DNA of 64,000 nt from an uncultured Eubacteriales bacterium (GCA_951800645.1 CATOIK010000008.1:1-64000), one strand, 5' to 3'; numbered from the stretch's first letter, positions 8,544 to 17,059 are shown. A program made the numbers and translations. Notes: generated by a model from the sequence alone, not told the origin.

Positions 8544-8581
8544 TCCTGGATATTGATAAAAGGTAATAACAAACGAAAAGG

Positions 8582-8617
8582 CGGTATGTCTGATGCGTTC
8601 AGATGTACCGTTTTTTT
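8582..8617 (+). terminator. Intrinsic terminator of the DUF6465-type gene
   Basis: A 12-bp stem (8582-8593 with 8599-8610, two G-U pairs) and a 5-base loop are followed by seven T. Confidence 0.85.
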
Positions 8618-8677
8618 ACGCCGGCTGCAGACGAAGATTAACGGATGAAACCGGATGAAGGAAAAACAGGAGAAACG

Positions 8678-10201
8678 ATGAATACAGAGCAGGATACAGC
8701 AAATAATACGGCGCAGAATGCAGGGCTGCCGGAAGCTTTTGCAGCCCGGATGAAGACGCTTTTGGGAGAGGAATATACAGCGTTTATAAACAGCTATCAG
8801 GATACAAAAGTCCAGGGACTTCGGTTTAATCCTTTAAAGGGAAAGCCGGAGGAACTGGCGGCCAGATACGGCAGCCGGTTTGGCCTGCGCCCGGTGGCCT
8901 GGTGCCGGGAAGGCTATTACTATGACAGTCAGACAAGGCCTGGAAAATCCCCCTGCCATGAGGCGGGCGTTTACTATATTCAGGAACCCAGCGCTATGGC
9001 TGTGGTTTCTCTTTTAGACCCTGAACCGGGAGACAGGGTACTGGATTTGTGCGCGGCCCCTGGCGGAAAAACTACCCAGATTGCAGGCCGTCTTCTGGGA
9101 GAAGGGCTTTTGGTCAGCAATGAAATCCATCCGGCCCGGGCAAAAATCCTGGCCCAGAATGTGGAACGGATGGGGATTCCCAATGCTGTGGTAACCAATG
9201 AGGATTCCGGGAAGCTGAAGGGCCATTTTCCTGGATTTTTTGATAAAATCGTGGTGGATGCTCCCTGCTCCGGCGAGGGAATGTTCCGCAAGGATGAGCA
9301 GGCCAGAGACGAGTGGAGCCTGGACAATGTAGCCCTCTGCGTTCGCCGTCAGCAGGAGATTTTAGACAATGCAGCCGCTATGTTAAAGCCAGGCGGACAA
9401 CTGGTTTACTCTACCTGCACCTTTGCGCCGGAGGAGGATGAAGATGGAATTGCCCGGTTTTTAGGGCGGCATCCAGAGTTTTCCATTGTGGAGCAGAGCG
9501 GAATGGAGGAAGCCGGCGGTTCAGGCCTTCCCGGACTTTCTAAAGGCCGTCCGGAGTGGGCTTCTGATTCGATTCCGGCCTTGGAACATACCTTCCGTAT
9601 CTGGCCTCATCTTACAGAAGGAGAAGGTCACTATCTGGCGCTGCTTCAAAAGGCAGGAGAGGCAGAAGATGGGGTGGTGGCGCAGGGGAATGCGCCGGAA
9701 GAAAAGCGGAAAAAAGCAAAAGAAAAGGAGCGGAAAAAATCCGGTTCTGAATTCTGGCGGGATAAGGCGGGGATTTCAGTTCTGCGGGACTGGATGAAAA
9801 CCTGTTTTACAGAAAGCTTCTGGAAAGAATGGGAGACATCCGGATGGGAAAACAGGCTTCTCCTATATGGAGAGCAGATCTATTTACTGCCTTGTGAAAC
9901 ATTGTCTTTGCATGGGCTGAAGGCCCTGCGCCCCGGTCTTCATTTAGGCGCCTTAAAAAAGAACCGGCTGGAACCGGCTCACGCTTTGGCACTGGCATTA
10001 AAGCCTAAGCAGGTGCGCCTCAGTCTGAATTTAGATTCCGAGGGAGCAGAGGTTCAGGCTTATTTATCCGGCCAGGTTTTGACAAAGCAGGAAATGGAAA
10101 AGGGCTGGGTGCTGATTTGTACGGACGGCTGCAGTTTGGGCTGGGCCAAGGCGGTTTCCGGCACTCTTAAAAATCACTATCCAAAAGGACTTCGTCAGTA
10201 A
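8678..10201 (+). CDS. RsmF-like rRNA (cytosine-5) methyltransferase, NOL1/NOP2/Sun family
   Basis: This 507-residue SAM-dependent methyltransferase has the SAM-binding LDLCAAPGGKT motif, DAPCSGEGMFRK and the catalytic YSTCTF cysteine. It should methylate a cytosine in 16S rRNA. The C-terminal third (after a Lys/Glu-rich linker at about 340-355) resembles the RNA-binding region of RsmF/YebU-type enzymes. ATG at 8678 follows ACAGGAG; the in-frame ATG at 8645 has no good site. Its end overlaps the convergent RluA-like gene by 35 bp. Confidence 0.88.
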   Translation: MNTEQDTANNTAQNAGLPEAFAARMKTLLGEEYTAFINSYQDTKVQGLRFNPLKGKPEELAARYGSRFGLRPVAWCREGYYYDSQTRPGKSPCHEAGVYYIQEPSAMAVVSLLDPEPGDRVLDLCAAPGGKTTQIAGRLLGEGLLVSNEIHPARAKILAQNVERMGIPNAVVTNEDSGKLKGHFPGFFDKIVVDAPCSGEGMFRKDEQARDEWSLDNVALCVRRQQEILDNAAAMLKPGGQLVYSTCTFAPEEDEDGIARFLGRHPEFSIVEQSGMEEAGGSGLPGLSKGRPEWASDSIPALEHTFRIWPHLTEGEGHYLALLQKAGEAEDGVVAQGNAPEEKRKKAKEKERKKSGSEFWRDKAGISVLRDWMKTCFTESFWKEWETSGWENRLLLYGEQIYLLPCETLSLHGLKALRPGLHLGALKKNRLEPAHALALALKPKQVRLSLNLDSEGAEVQAYLSGQVLTKQEMEKGWVLICTDGCSLGWAKAVSGTLKNHYPKGLRQ

Positions 10202-11129
10202 AAATCTTCATATCGTCAGGAACCGCTGCCGTAAAGGTAAGCGGTTCTTTTGTGATTGGGTGGGAAAAAGCCAGCTTCCAGGAGTGAAGACTTTGCCGGT
10301 TGATCAGGCTGTAATCCGGGTTGTAGAGAAAATCTCCCAGCAGAGGATACCCCAGGTACTGAAAATGAACCCGAATCTGGTGGGTACGGCCAGTCTCCAG
10401 CTTCAGCCTTACCAGGGAGATGTTCAAATCCTTCTGAAATCCCAGAATCTGGTAGTGGGTAACCGCGTCTTCCCCGTCTGTAAAATTCACTTCCCGTTTG
10501 ATCGTGGAGTCTTTTGTCCGGGCGATGGGAGCGGAGATCATACCGGATTCTGAATCAGAACAGAAAAGCCCCGGAATATCCATGTCAGCCAAGCGCCTTA
10601 AATCTCCGGATACTGCCGCCAGGTAGGTGCGGTAAATCTGCCCTCTGCTTACCATGCGGGATAAAATGGAAGCGCTCAGGGCATGTTTTGCCAGAATCAA
10701 AAGCCCTGTGGTGTCCTTATCCAGCCGGTTGATTACACGGAAGGTAAAGGGTTCCCCTTTCTGGTCAAAATACCAGGCCATGCCGTCAGCCAGAGAGTTG
10801 CCGTGATTTCCCTGAGAAGGGTGAATCGGCACCCCTGAGGCTTTGTTCACTACCATTAAATCCTCATCCTGATAGACAATTTGAAGCTTCATGGGAGTGG
10901 GAGTAACTGCGCTTGAGGGAGTTTCCGGCGGAAGGGTAACGGTAAGGGTATCTTTCGGCGAAACCGATGCAGTGACGGTTACTGCTTTTCCGTTTAACAG
11001 CAGTCCATCCGGTATCTGTTTCACATCGATGATAAGCCTGCGGGAGTAGCCCTTGGATTTTAAAAGCTCCTGGACCGAAAGGGTTTCTCCAGGGGCAGTC
11101 CGGTAGGTAAACTGGCGTTGTCTGTTCAT
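10167..11129 (-). CDS. RluA-family pseudouridine synthase
   Basis: This 320-residue enzyme isomerises uridine to pseudouridine in RNA. Catalytic Asp137 lies in RLDKDTTG and the C-terminal TGRTHQIRVH motif is intact. The N-terminal 70 residues are S4-like. ATG at 11129 follows AGAAGGATGG. It overlaps the stop of the upstream polymerase gene as ATGA, so the two are translationally coupled. The 3' end overlaps the convergent rsmF-like gene by 35 bp; the C-terminal residues are encoded there. Which RNA position is modified cannot be told. Confidence 0.9.
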   Translation of the reverse strand: MNRQRQFTYRTAPGETLSVQELLKSKGYSRRLIIDVKQIPDGLLLNGKAVTVTASVSPKDTLTVTLPPETPSSAVTPTPMKLQIVYQDEDLMVVNKASGVPIHPSQGNHGNSLADGMAWYFDQKGEPFTFRVINRLDKDTTGLLILAKHALSASILSRMVSRGQIYRTYLAAVSGDLRRLADMDIPGLFCSDSESGMISAPIARTKDSTIKREVNFTDGEDAVTHYQILGFQKDLNISLVRLKLETGRTHQIRVHFQYLGYPLLGDFLYNPDYSLINRQSLHSWKLAFSHPITKEPLTFTAAVPDDMKIFTDEVLLDSDF

Positions 11130-12382
11130 GATCCATCCTTCTGCTTCCAATGTTTTTTCTTGCTGACTGCATGATCCACCACCGTATTATCCTGTAAAAA
11201 GCTGGCCCGTTTCACACTGTCAATACCGTACTTGCCCCGGATAGAATCCACCGCTTTTTCCAGGGCTTTCATTTTCCGGCTCTGCTCCGTCTCAAACAGG
11301 CTCATCTGTTCGTAGGAATCCTCCTGAATCCGGGCAGCCCGCAGCCCAATCAGCCGCACCGGCGTCAAATCCCAGAATTCCTTTAACAGCCTGCAGGCAT
11401 TCTGGTACAGCACGGAAGTGGAATCTGTGGGAACCGCCAGAGTGGTCTGGTGGGAGAGGGAGTTAAACTGCCAGTCCTTCAGTTCCACACATACGCTGTT
11501 GCACCGAACCTGATGCTGCCGCAGTCTTGCCCCCACTGTTTCGCTTAAGGCCAGAAGTACCTGACAGGCAGTTTCGTAATCATTTATATCTCTGGAAAGG
11601 GTGATGCTGTTGCCGTAGCCCTTGTTTAAGGGCTCCCGCTCTGTCACCGGGGAGTCGTCAATGCCGCAGGCATACTGGTGAATCAGGGCGCCGTATTTAT
11701 TGCCCAGATGAGCCTTTAAAATCTGTTCATCGCAGGCAGCCACATCTCCAATAGTGTGAAGACCGATCCGTTCTAATTTTCCGGCGGCGGCTCCGCCTAC
11801 AAAAAACAGTTCCCGCACCGGCATGGGCCACATTTTCGTGGGGATTTCATCGAAAAAAAGGGTGTGGGTCTTATCTGGCTTTTCAAAGTCTGACGCCATT
11901 TTAGCCAGCAGCTTATTTGGGGCGATGCCTACATTGACTGTAAAGTCCAGCTCTGTCCGTATGCGGCTGCGGATCTGATCTGCCACCTGGGCGGGAGAGC
12001 CGAATAAGTGAATGGTTTCCGTCATATCCAGAAAGGCTTCATCAATGCTGAACTTTTCAATGTCCGGGGTGTATTCCTCCAGCAGACGGATCAGCTTCTG
12101 GGAGCACTCCAGATAAAAGTCAAAGCGGGAAGGGACGATGGTTAAGTCCGGACATTTCTTCAATGCGGAAACAATGGTCTCGGCGGTGGAGATGCCGAAC
12201 CTTTTGGCAGGAACTGACTTGGCCAGCACAATGCCGTGGCGGGAGGATGTATCGCCTCCTACAATGGCCGGAATAGTCCGAAGATCCACTGCCTCCGGAT
12301 CCTGCTTCAGCCGATACACCGATTCCCAGCTTAAGAATGCAGAGTTTACGTCAATGTGAAAAATCAGCCGCTCCCGAACCAT
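11126..12382 (-). CDS. dinB: Y-family DNA polymerase (Pol IV / DinB-type)
   Basis: This 418-residue translesion polymerase has the catalytic carboxylates in HIDVNSAF (Asp11) and SIDEAFLD (about 110-117). A helix-hairpin-helix and little-finger region follow, and near the C terminus a beta-clamp binding motif QMSLF. It copies damaged templates at low fidelity. The start at 12382 has GGAGG upstream on the minus strand. It heads a two-gene unit with the RluA-like gene. No LexA box was evident in the short spacer upstream. Confidence 0.9.
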   Translation of the reverse strand: MVRERLIFHIDVNSAFLSWESVYRLKQDPEAVDLRTIPAIVGGDTSSRHGIVLAKSVPAKRFGISTAETIVSALKKCPDLTIVPSRFDFYLECSQKLIRLLEEYTPDIEKFSIDEAFLDMTETIHLFGSPAQVADQIRSRIRTELDFTVNVGIAPNKLLAKMASDFEKPDKTHTLFFDEIPTKMWPMPVRELFFVGGAAAGKLERIGLHTIGDVAACDEQILKAHLGNKYGALIHQYACGIDDSPVTEREPLNKGYGNSITLSRDINDYETACQVLLALSETVGARLRQHQVRCNSVCVELKDWQFNSLSHQTTLAVPTDSTSVLYQNACRLLKEFWDLTPVRLIGLRAARIQEDSYEQMSLFETEQSRKMKALEKAVDSIRGKYGIDSVKRASFLQDNTVVDHAVSKKKHWKQKDGS

Positions 12383-12460
12383 GTACCATTCCTCCTTTTC
12401 CTTTGTATGATTCCTTTATCATACCAGAATATTTACAGAAAAGCCAGAATAGTATGCTAC
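12383..12460. other. Spacer between divergent dinB and the cloverleaf repeats
   Basis: These 78 bases between the Y-family polymerase gene and the repeat block hold only the dinB ribosome binding site and AT-rich sequence. Together with the repeats, the gene-free stretch runs from 12383 to 12812. Confidence 0.5.
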
Positions 12461-12775
12461 AGTTCAGGACGGCGGATGAAACGGCCAAAAGTCATGCGTT
12501 AAGCTTGCATATAAGCAGGTCTTTTGGCCGTTTCATACATCGGGTGGATGCCCGATGCATCTTGCCCGGAATAACAGGGCAAGATGAGTTCCGTCCTGAA
12601 CTTGGGGCAGCGGATGAAACGGCCAAAAGTCATGCGTTAAGCTTGCATATAAGCAGGTCTTTTGGCCGTTTCATACATCGGGTGAACGCCCGATGCATCT
12701 TGCCCGGAATAACAGGGCAAGATGAGTTCCGTCCTGAACTTGGGGCAGCGGATGAAACGGTCGAAAAGTTCCATT
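12461..12775. repeat. Tandem 138-bp repeat with cloverleaf fold (2 copies plus a fragment)
   Basis: Copy 1 occupies 12472-12609 and copy 2 12610-12747; they differ mainly in one loop (TGGATG versus TGAACG). A third partial copy starts at 12748 and decays after about 20 bp. Each unit folds as three adjacent perfect hairpins: 16 bp (12476-12491 with 12521-12536), 7 bp (12538-12544 with 12551-12557) and 10 bp (12558-12567 with 12577-12586). Around copy 1 a 12-bp outer stem (AGTTCAGGACGG 12461-12472 with 12591-12602) closes a four-way junction. It lies just upstream of the D,D-carboxypeptidase gene. An open frame runs through it but only because of the repeat. Confidence 0.85.
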
Positions 12776-12812
12776 CGGAACAGCCATATCAGAATTTAGG
12801 GGGATGGACAAC

Positions 12813-14078
12813 ATGGAAAAGAAGCACTGTATTTACGGATTGATGGCAGGCATTACCCTGGGTTTTGCAGTTTGGGGAAGTGCAGATGCTGCTCCGGCGA
12901 AAATATCTCAAACAGAAGCGGTTCAGACAGAAACAGACCATGCCAAAACCGCCCAGGAATCTTTAAAGCTTCACTCTGCCTCCGCCGTTTTAATCGACGC
13001 AGATTCTGGCCGTCTTCTTTATGGGAAAGAGGAAGATGAATTCCGCCCCATGGCCAGCACCACCAAGATCATGACGCTTATTCTGGCTCTGGAAAACGGC
13101 TCTTTAAGCGATGTCTGCACCGTTTCCTCCAAAGCTGCTTCCCAGCCTGCTGTTCATTTGGGAGCGCCCAAGGGGACGGAGTTTTATCTGAAGGATCTTC
13201 TCTATTCTCTTATGCTGGAATCTCATAATGATGTGGCAGTGGTGATTGCGGAGCATATCGGCGGCTCTGTGGAAGGCTTTGCTGCCATGATGAATCAGAA
13301 GGCCAGAGATATTGGCTGTCAGGACACCTGGTTTATTACCCCCAATGGACTGGACGCCCAGGAGACATTGCCTGACGGAACGGAAAAAATCCATGGTACT
13401 ACGGCGGCAGATTTGGCCCGCATTCTTCGATACTGTATTCAGCAGTCTCCAAAGCAGGAGGAGTTTCTTCAGATTACCCGGATTCCCAGCTATACTTTCA
13501 CCGATGTCTCCGGAAAGCGGTCCTACTACTGCGCAAACCACAACGCCCTTTTAACCATGATGGACGGAGCCTTAACCGGAAAGACCGGTTTTACGGGAGA
13601 CGCCGGCTATTCTTATGTGGGGGCGTTAAAAGATGATGACCGAACCTTTATCATCGCCCTTTTAGGCTGCGGCTGGCCGCCTCACAAGACCTATAAATGG
13701 GCTGATGCCAGAATCCTGTTTCAGTATGGGACGGATCGATATGCTTACCGGGATGTGTTTGAACCGGTGTCTTTGCCGGAGCTTCCGGTAGAAGACGCTG
13801 TCAGCAAGGAGCGGATTCCTGTTTCTGACCGGCTGGCAGGAGAGCAGCAGTTGTTATTATTACTCAGTGAGGAGGACCGGATCCAGTATCAGCTAAGCCT
13901 TCCGGAAAAGCTTGATGCTCCGGTTAAAAAGGGAGATGTAGTAGGGGTAAGGAGCTGTCAGTTAAATGGAGAGACTGTGGCTGTCTGGCCTCTTTATGCA
14001 GAGGAAAATGCAGAGCGGTGGAACTTTTTTTATTGCCTGGAATGTGTTTTGCAAAGATTTGTTGCGGTTCAGAACTAA
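12813..14078 (+). CDS. D-alanyl-D-alanine carboxypeptidase (peptidase S11, DacF-like)
   Basis: Penicillin-binding carboxypeptidase of 421 residues that trims the terminal D-Ala from peptidoglycan stem peptides outside the membrane. A signal peptide covers about residues 1-28 (ending near SADAA). Active-site motifs are SxxK (Ser82-Lys85 in ASTTKIM), SHN and KTG (near residue 255). After the catalytic domain comes a C-terminal beta-rich domain. The AGGGGG site is 9 bases from ATG 12813 but directly touches the earlier ATG at 12804, so 12813 is preferred. Its last codons form one arm of hairpin element A. Confidence 0.9.
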   Translation: MEKKHCIYGLMAGITLGFAVWGSADAAPAKISQTEAVQTETDHAKTAQESLKLHSASAVLIDADSGRLLYGKEEDEFRPMASTTKIMTLILALENGSLSDVCTVSSKAASQPAVHLGAPKGTEFYLKDLLYSLMLESHNDVAVVIAEHIGGSVEGFAAMMNQKARDIGCQDTWFITPNGLDAQETLPDGTEKIHGTTAADLARILRYCIQQSPKQEEFLQITRIPSYTFTDVSGKRSYYCANHNALLTMMDGALTGKTGFTGDAGYSYVGALKDDDRTFIIALLGCGWPPHKTYKWADARILFQYGTDRYAYRDVFEPVSLPELPVEDAVSKERIPVSDRLAGEQQLLLLLSEEDRIQYQLSLPEKLDAPVKKGDVVGVRSCQLNGETVAVWPLYAEENAERWNFFYCLECVLQRFVAVQN

Positions 14079-14134
14079 CCTCAAAAATGCAAGAATCTCG
14101 CTTCTGTTTTATAAAATTTTGCCTGGTTCTGAAC
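14067..14134 (+). repeat. Hairpin element A (copy 1 of a duplicated structured element)
   Basis: GTTCAGAAC (14067-14075) pairs with GTTCTGAAC (14126-14134). The interior aligns with element B at 16969 through AAAATGCA, CTGTTT and AAATTTTG, and also has a nested CAAAAT/ATTTTG pairing. The 5' arm is the last three codons of the carboxypeptidase gene. It may act as a terminator-like 3' end, but no clean T-tract follows. Confidence 0.65.
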
Positions 14135-14180
14135 AGGAATAAAAAATATGTAAATCCTGGTGGAAAAGGGGAATAAAACC

Positions 14181-14209
14181 TTGAATTTTTATGATAACTG
14201 TTATACAAT
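14181..14209 (+). promoter_or_regulatory. Promoter of the decarboxylase operon
   Basis: TTGAAT (14181-14186) and TACAAT (14204-14209) are spaced by 17 bp, giving a leader of about 115 bases before the ATG at 14333. Confidence 0.6.
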
Positions 14210-14281
14210 TATAATCGGCAGAAGTTGGATTTATTAAGTGGAAGATTGTCTAACATTTAACAATGACAGTCTTTTGCAAAG

Positions 14282-14303
14282 TGCAACAGTCAGAACTGTT
14301 GCA
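14282..14303 (+). promoter_or_regulatory. Perfect hairpin/operator in the decarboxylase leader
   Basis: TGCAACAGT at 14282-14290 pairs with ACTGTTGCA at 14295-14303 around CAGA, 30 bases before the start codon. It could be an RNA hairpin or a dimeric repressor site. Confidence 0.5.
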
Positions 14304-14332
14304 TTGAATATTTCGAAATGGAGGATTGCAAA

Positions 14333-15784
14333 ATGAGTAATTCAACAACATCAGCAAGTAACAGAATCAACGCATTGCTTGATGAGAACAGCTTTGTTGA
14401 AGTCGGCGCTTATGTAACTGCAAGAAGCACAGATTTCAATATGGCTGACCAGGAGACTCCGGCCGATGGCGTAATCACCGGCTACGGCACCATCGAGGGC
14501 TGCCTGGTGTATGTTTACAGCCAGGACGCTTCCGTACTGGGCGGTTCCCTGGGAGAGATGCATGCAAAGAAGATCAGCAGCATTTATTCCATGGCTATGA
14601 AGATGGGAGCGCCGGTAATCGGTCTGATCGACTGTGCAGGTCTTCGTCTGCAGGAGGCAACTGACGCACTCCACGGCTTTGGACAGATGTACTTAAGCCA
14701 GGCAATGGCATCCGGCGTTGTACCGCAGATCTCTGCAGTATTCGGCACCTGCGGCGGCGGTATGGCAGTGTCTTCGGCAATGGCAGATTTTATTTTCATG
14801 GAAAGCAAGAAAGCGAAGCTGTTCGTAAATTCTCCCAACGCCATTGACGGCAACCGGGCAGAGAAGTGCGACACCTCCAGCGCAGCATTCCAGAGCGAGG
14901 AGGCCGGTCTTGTTGACTTTACCGGAAGCGAGGACGAGATTCTGTCCCAGATCCGCAGCCTGGTATCCATTCTGCCGGCAAACAACGAGGACGACATGTC
15001 CTACGACGAGTGCAATGACGACTTAAACCGGGTATGTGCAGACCTTGCCAACTGCGCCGGCGCTACCGACATTGCCCTGTCCCAGATTTCTGACGACAAT
15101 TTCTTTGTAGAAGTAAAGAAAGATTATGATAAATCCATGGTGACCGGCTTTATTCGCTTAAACGGCACCACTGTAGGCTGTGTGGCAAACCGCACAGAGG
15201 TATACGGAGAGGATGGGGAGAAGGCAGAAACCTTTGACGCTGTACTTTCCTATAAGGGATGCGAGAAGGCAGCCAAGTTTGTTTCCTTCTGCGACGCCTT
15301 CAACATTCCGCTGCTGACTCTGGTGAATGTAAAGGGCTACAAAGCCAGCAAGTGCACCGAGCGCCGGATTGCCAAGGCGGCAGGCCGTCTGACCTATACA
15401 TTTGCAAACGCCAGCGTTCCGAAGGTGACTGTGATCGTAGGCGAGGCATACGGCACCGCTTATCTGGCTATGAACAGCAAATCCATTGGCGCAGACCTGG
15501 TTTATGCATGGCCGAACGCATCCATCGGCATGATGGACGCTGCGCAGGCAGTCAAGATCATGTACGCGGATGAGATTGCAAAGGCAGACGACAGCCTGGC
15601 GCTGATCCAGGAGAAGGCAGCCGCATACCATGAACTTCAGTCCAGCGCAGAAGCTGCTGCAAAGAGAGGCTATGTAGACGACATCATCGAGGCATGCGAT
15701 ACCAGAAAACGAGTGATTGCAGCGTTTGAGATGCTGTTTACCAAGAGAGAGGATCGTCCTGACAGAAAACACGGAACGGTTTAA
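14333..15784 (+). CDS. Acyl-CoA carboxyltransferase (MmdA / transcarboxylase 12S-like)
   Basis: This 483-residue protein has two crotonase-like halves, as in methylmalonyl-CoA decarboxylase alpha and transcarboxylase 12S. Visible are the first-half oxyanion motif FGTCGGGMAVSS and the second-half VIVGEAYGTAYLAM segment. It transfers the carboxyl group between an acyl-CoA and biotin. The acyl-CoA (methylmalonyl, malonyl or glutaconyl) cannot be decided here. At 483 residues it is a little shorter than typical MmdA (about 510). ATG at 14333 has GGAGG 8 bases away; ATG at 14318 lacks a site. It heads a five-gene operon with OadG-like, biotin carrier, OadB and OadA. Confidence 0.85.
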   Translation: MSNSTTSASNRINALLDENSFVEVGAYVTARSTDFNMADQETPADGVITGYGTIEGCLVYVYSQDASVLGGSLGEMHAKKISSIYSMAMKMGAPVIGLIDCAGLRLQEATDALHGFGQMYLSQAMASGVVPQISAVFGTCGGGMAVSSAMADFIFMESKKAKLFVNSPNAIDGNRAEKCDTSSAAFQSEEAGLVDFTGSEDEILSQIRSLVSILPANNEDDMSYDECNDDLNRVCADLANCAGATDIALSQISDDNFFVEVKKDYDKSMVTGFIRLNGTTVGCVANRTEVYGEDGEKAETFDAVLSYKGCEKAAKFVSFCDAFNIPLLTLVNVKGYKASKCTERRIAKAAGRLTYTFANASVPKVTVIVGEAYGTAYLAMNSKSIGADLVYAWPNASIGMMDAAQAVKIMYADEIAKADDSLALIQEKAAAYHELQSSAEAAAKRGYVDDIIEACDTRKRVIAAFEMLFTKREDRPDRKHGTV

Positions 15785-15801
15785 AACGAGGTGACTGATA
15801 T

Positions 15802-16575
15802 ATGAAACAGTTTAAAAAGCGAGTTATGTTATTGTTATGCATGGCGCTTTGCTTCCTGTCCCTGACCGCATGTGCTGCCAGCACGGCAGAGGAGGCGGAG
15901 ACAGCGGAACCGCAGATCTCCATGTATATTCAGCAGGTAAACGAAAACCTGATGCAGAGTATCGTCTCTATGGACGAGTCTGTGGCTGCGGCAGAGGAAG
16001 AAGCGCTTTTAAAGGCTGAAGAAACCGGTCTGGCCAGCGGTGTAACTTCCTGGATGGGCGTAATGAAAGATACCGGCGCATTTGTGAATGTGATCTCCAG
16101 CAGCCTGGAGCTTACAGAGGACGAGCAGTTTGCAGTTACCACATTGGCTCAGTTTGAGAACCGTAATGTTGAGTTCAAGTCTTTTTATGAGCTGGACCAG
16201 CAGACCGGCCAACTGAATCCGACATCCATGACCTTCAGCCCGGAGTACACCACCGGCGAGAAAATGACAAAAGCAGCCATGAATACCTTAATGGGTATGG
16301 GAACCGTGTTTGTAGTGCTGGTTTTTATCAGCCTGATCATTGCATGCTTCAAGTTCATCAATATCTTTGAGAATAAAGCAAAGACAAAAGCTCAGGAAGA
16401 AGCCCCGGCAGCCGCCCCGGCTCCTGCAGCGGCAGTGGAGGAGAACCTTGCAGATGATTTGGAGCTGGTGGCAGTTATTACCGCAGCCATTGCGGCAAGT
16501 ACCAATTCATCGGCAGACGGCCTGGTAGTGCGCTCCATCAGACGGGCGCCGGGCGCAAAATGGAAAAGAGCATAA
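15802..16575 (+). CDS. OadG/MmdD-like membrane subunit of the decarboxylase
   Basis: This 257-residue protein begins with a lipoprotein-type signal (LTAC lipobox, Cys24), followed by a roughly 130-residue extracytoplasmic domain, a transmembrane segment at about 160-185 and a Pro/Ala hinge. The C-terminal VAVITAAIAAS...VVRSIRR motif is typical of OadG/MmdD gamma/delta subunits, which anchor and stabilise the carboxyltransferase on the beta subunit. The large N-terminal domain is bigger than in classical OadG (about 80-100 residues). The gene lies 17 bp after the carboxyltransferase gene. Confidence 0.75.
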   Translation: MKQFKKRVMLLLCMALCFLSLTACAASTAEEAETAEPQISMYIQQVNENLMQSIVSMDESVAAAEEEALLKAEETGLASGVTSWMGVMKDTGAFVNVISSSLELTEDEQFAVTTLAQFENRNVEFKSFYELDQQTGQLNPTSMTFSPEYTTGEKMTKAAMNTLMGMGTVFVVLVFISLIIACFKFINIFENKAKTKAQEEAPAAAPAPAAAVEENLADDLELVAVITAAIAASTNSSADGLVVRSIRRAPGAKWKRA

Positions 16576-16595
16576 GCGAATAGGAGGATTTAATC

Positions 16596-16964
16596 ATGAA
16601 AAATTATACCATCACTGTAAATGGAAATGTATATGAAGTTACCGTAGAAGAAGGCGCGTCCACCGGCGCTCCGGCAGCAGCGCCCAAGGCTGCTCCGAAA
16701 GCAGCTCCGGCAGCAGCACCCAAAGCAGCAGCACCGGCAGGCGCAGCAGGTTCCGTAACCGTAACCGCTCCCATGCCCGGCAAAATCCTGGCTGTAAAGG
16801 CATCTGTAGGACAGGCAGTTAAAAAAGGCGATGTAATCATGGTTCTGGAAGCCATGAAGATGGAAAATGATATTGTAGCTCCTCAGGACGGCACCATTGC
16901 AAGCATCAACGCAGCAGTTGGCGACTCTGTAGAGGCAGGCGCAACTCTGGCCACCTTAAACTAA
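16596..16964 (+). CDS. Biotin carboxyl-carrier protein
   Basis: This 122-residue protein has a biotinyl domain (about 52-122) with the biotinylation motif EAMKMEN, Lys88 carrying biotin. The N-terminal 22 residues form a small module, and residues 25-50 an Ala/Pro/Lys hinge. It shuttles carboxyl groups between the carboxyltransferase(s) and the OadB membrane pump. AGGAGG precedes the ATG at good spacing. It is the only biotin carrier in the operon, so it must serve both carboxyltransferases (14333 and 18376). Confidence 0.93.
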   Translation: MKNYTITVNGNVYEVTVEEGASTGAPAAAPKAAPKAAPAAAPKAAAPAGAAGSVTVTAPMPGKILAVKASVGQAVKKGDVIMVLEAMKMENDIVAPQDGTIASINAAVGDSVEAGATLATLN

Positions 16965-16968
16965 AATG

Positions 16969-17040
16969 ATTGTTCAAAGCCGCCTCCAAAATGCAGGGAT
17001 TTTACGCCTGTTTATGAAATTTTGTCTGGCTTTGAACAAT
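16969..17040 (+). repeat. Hairpin element B (copy 2, between biotin carrier and oadB)
   Basis: ATTGTTCAAAGCC (16969-16981) pairs with GGCTTTGAACAAT (17028-17040), a 13-bp perfect stem. The interior is homologous to element A (AAAATGCA, CTGTTT, AAATTTTG conserved). It starts 5 bases after the biotin-carrier stop codon and ends 19 bases before the oadB ATG. Confidence 0.7.
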
Positions 17041-17059
17041 TCCACATGGAGGGATTAAA

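Noticed and set aside
12461-12775. CRISPR array or integron attC sites
   Set aside because: Units are 138 bp and contiguous without unique spacers, and there are no cas or integron integrase genes. A GTTAAGC match to the attC core lies in a loop and is expected by chance.
12337-12843. Open reading frame through the 138-bp repeats
   Set aside because: It is open only because the repeated unit lacks stops in that frame; it has no ribosome binding site and overlaps the start of both neighbouring genes.
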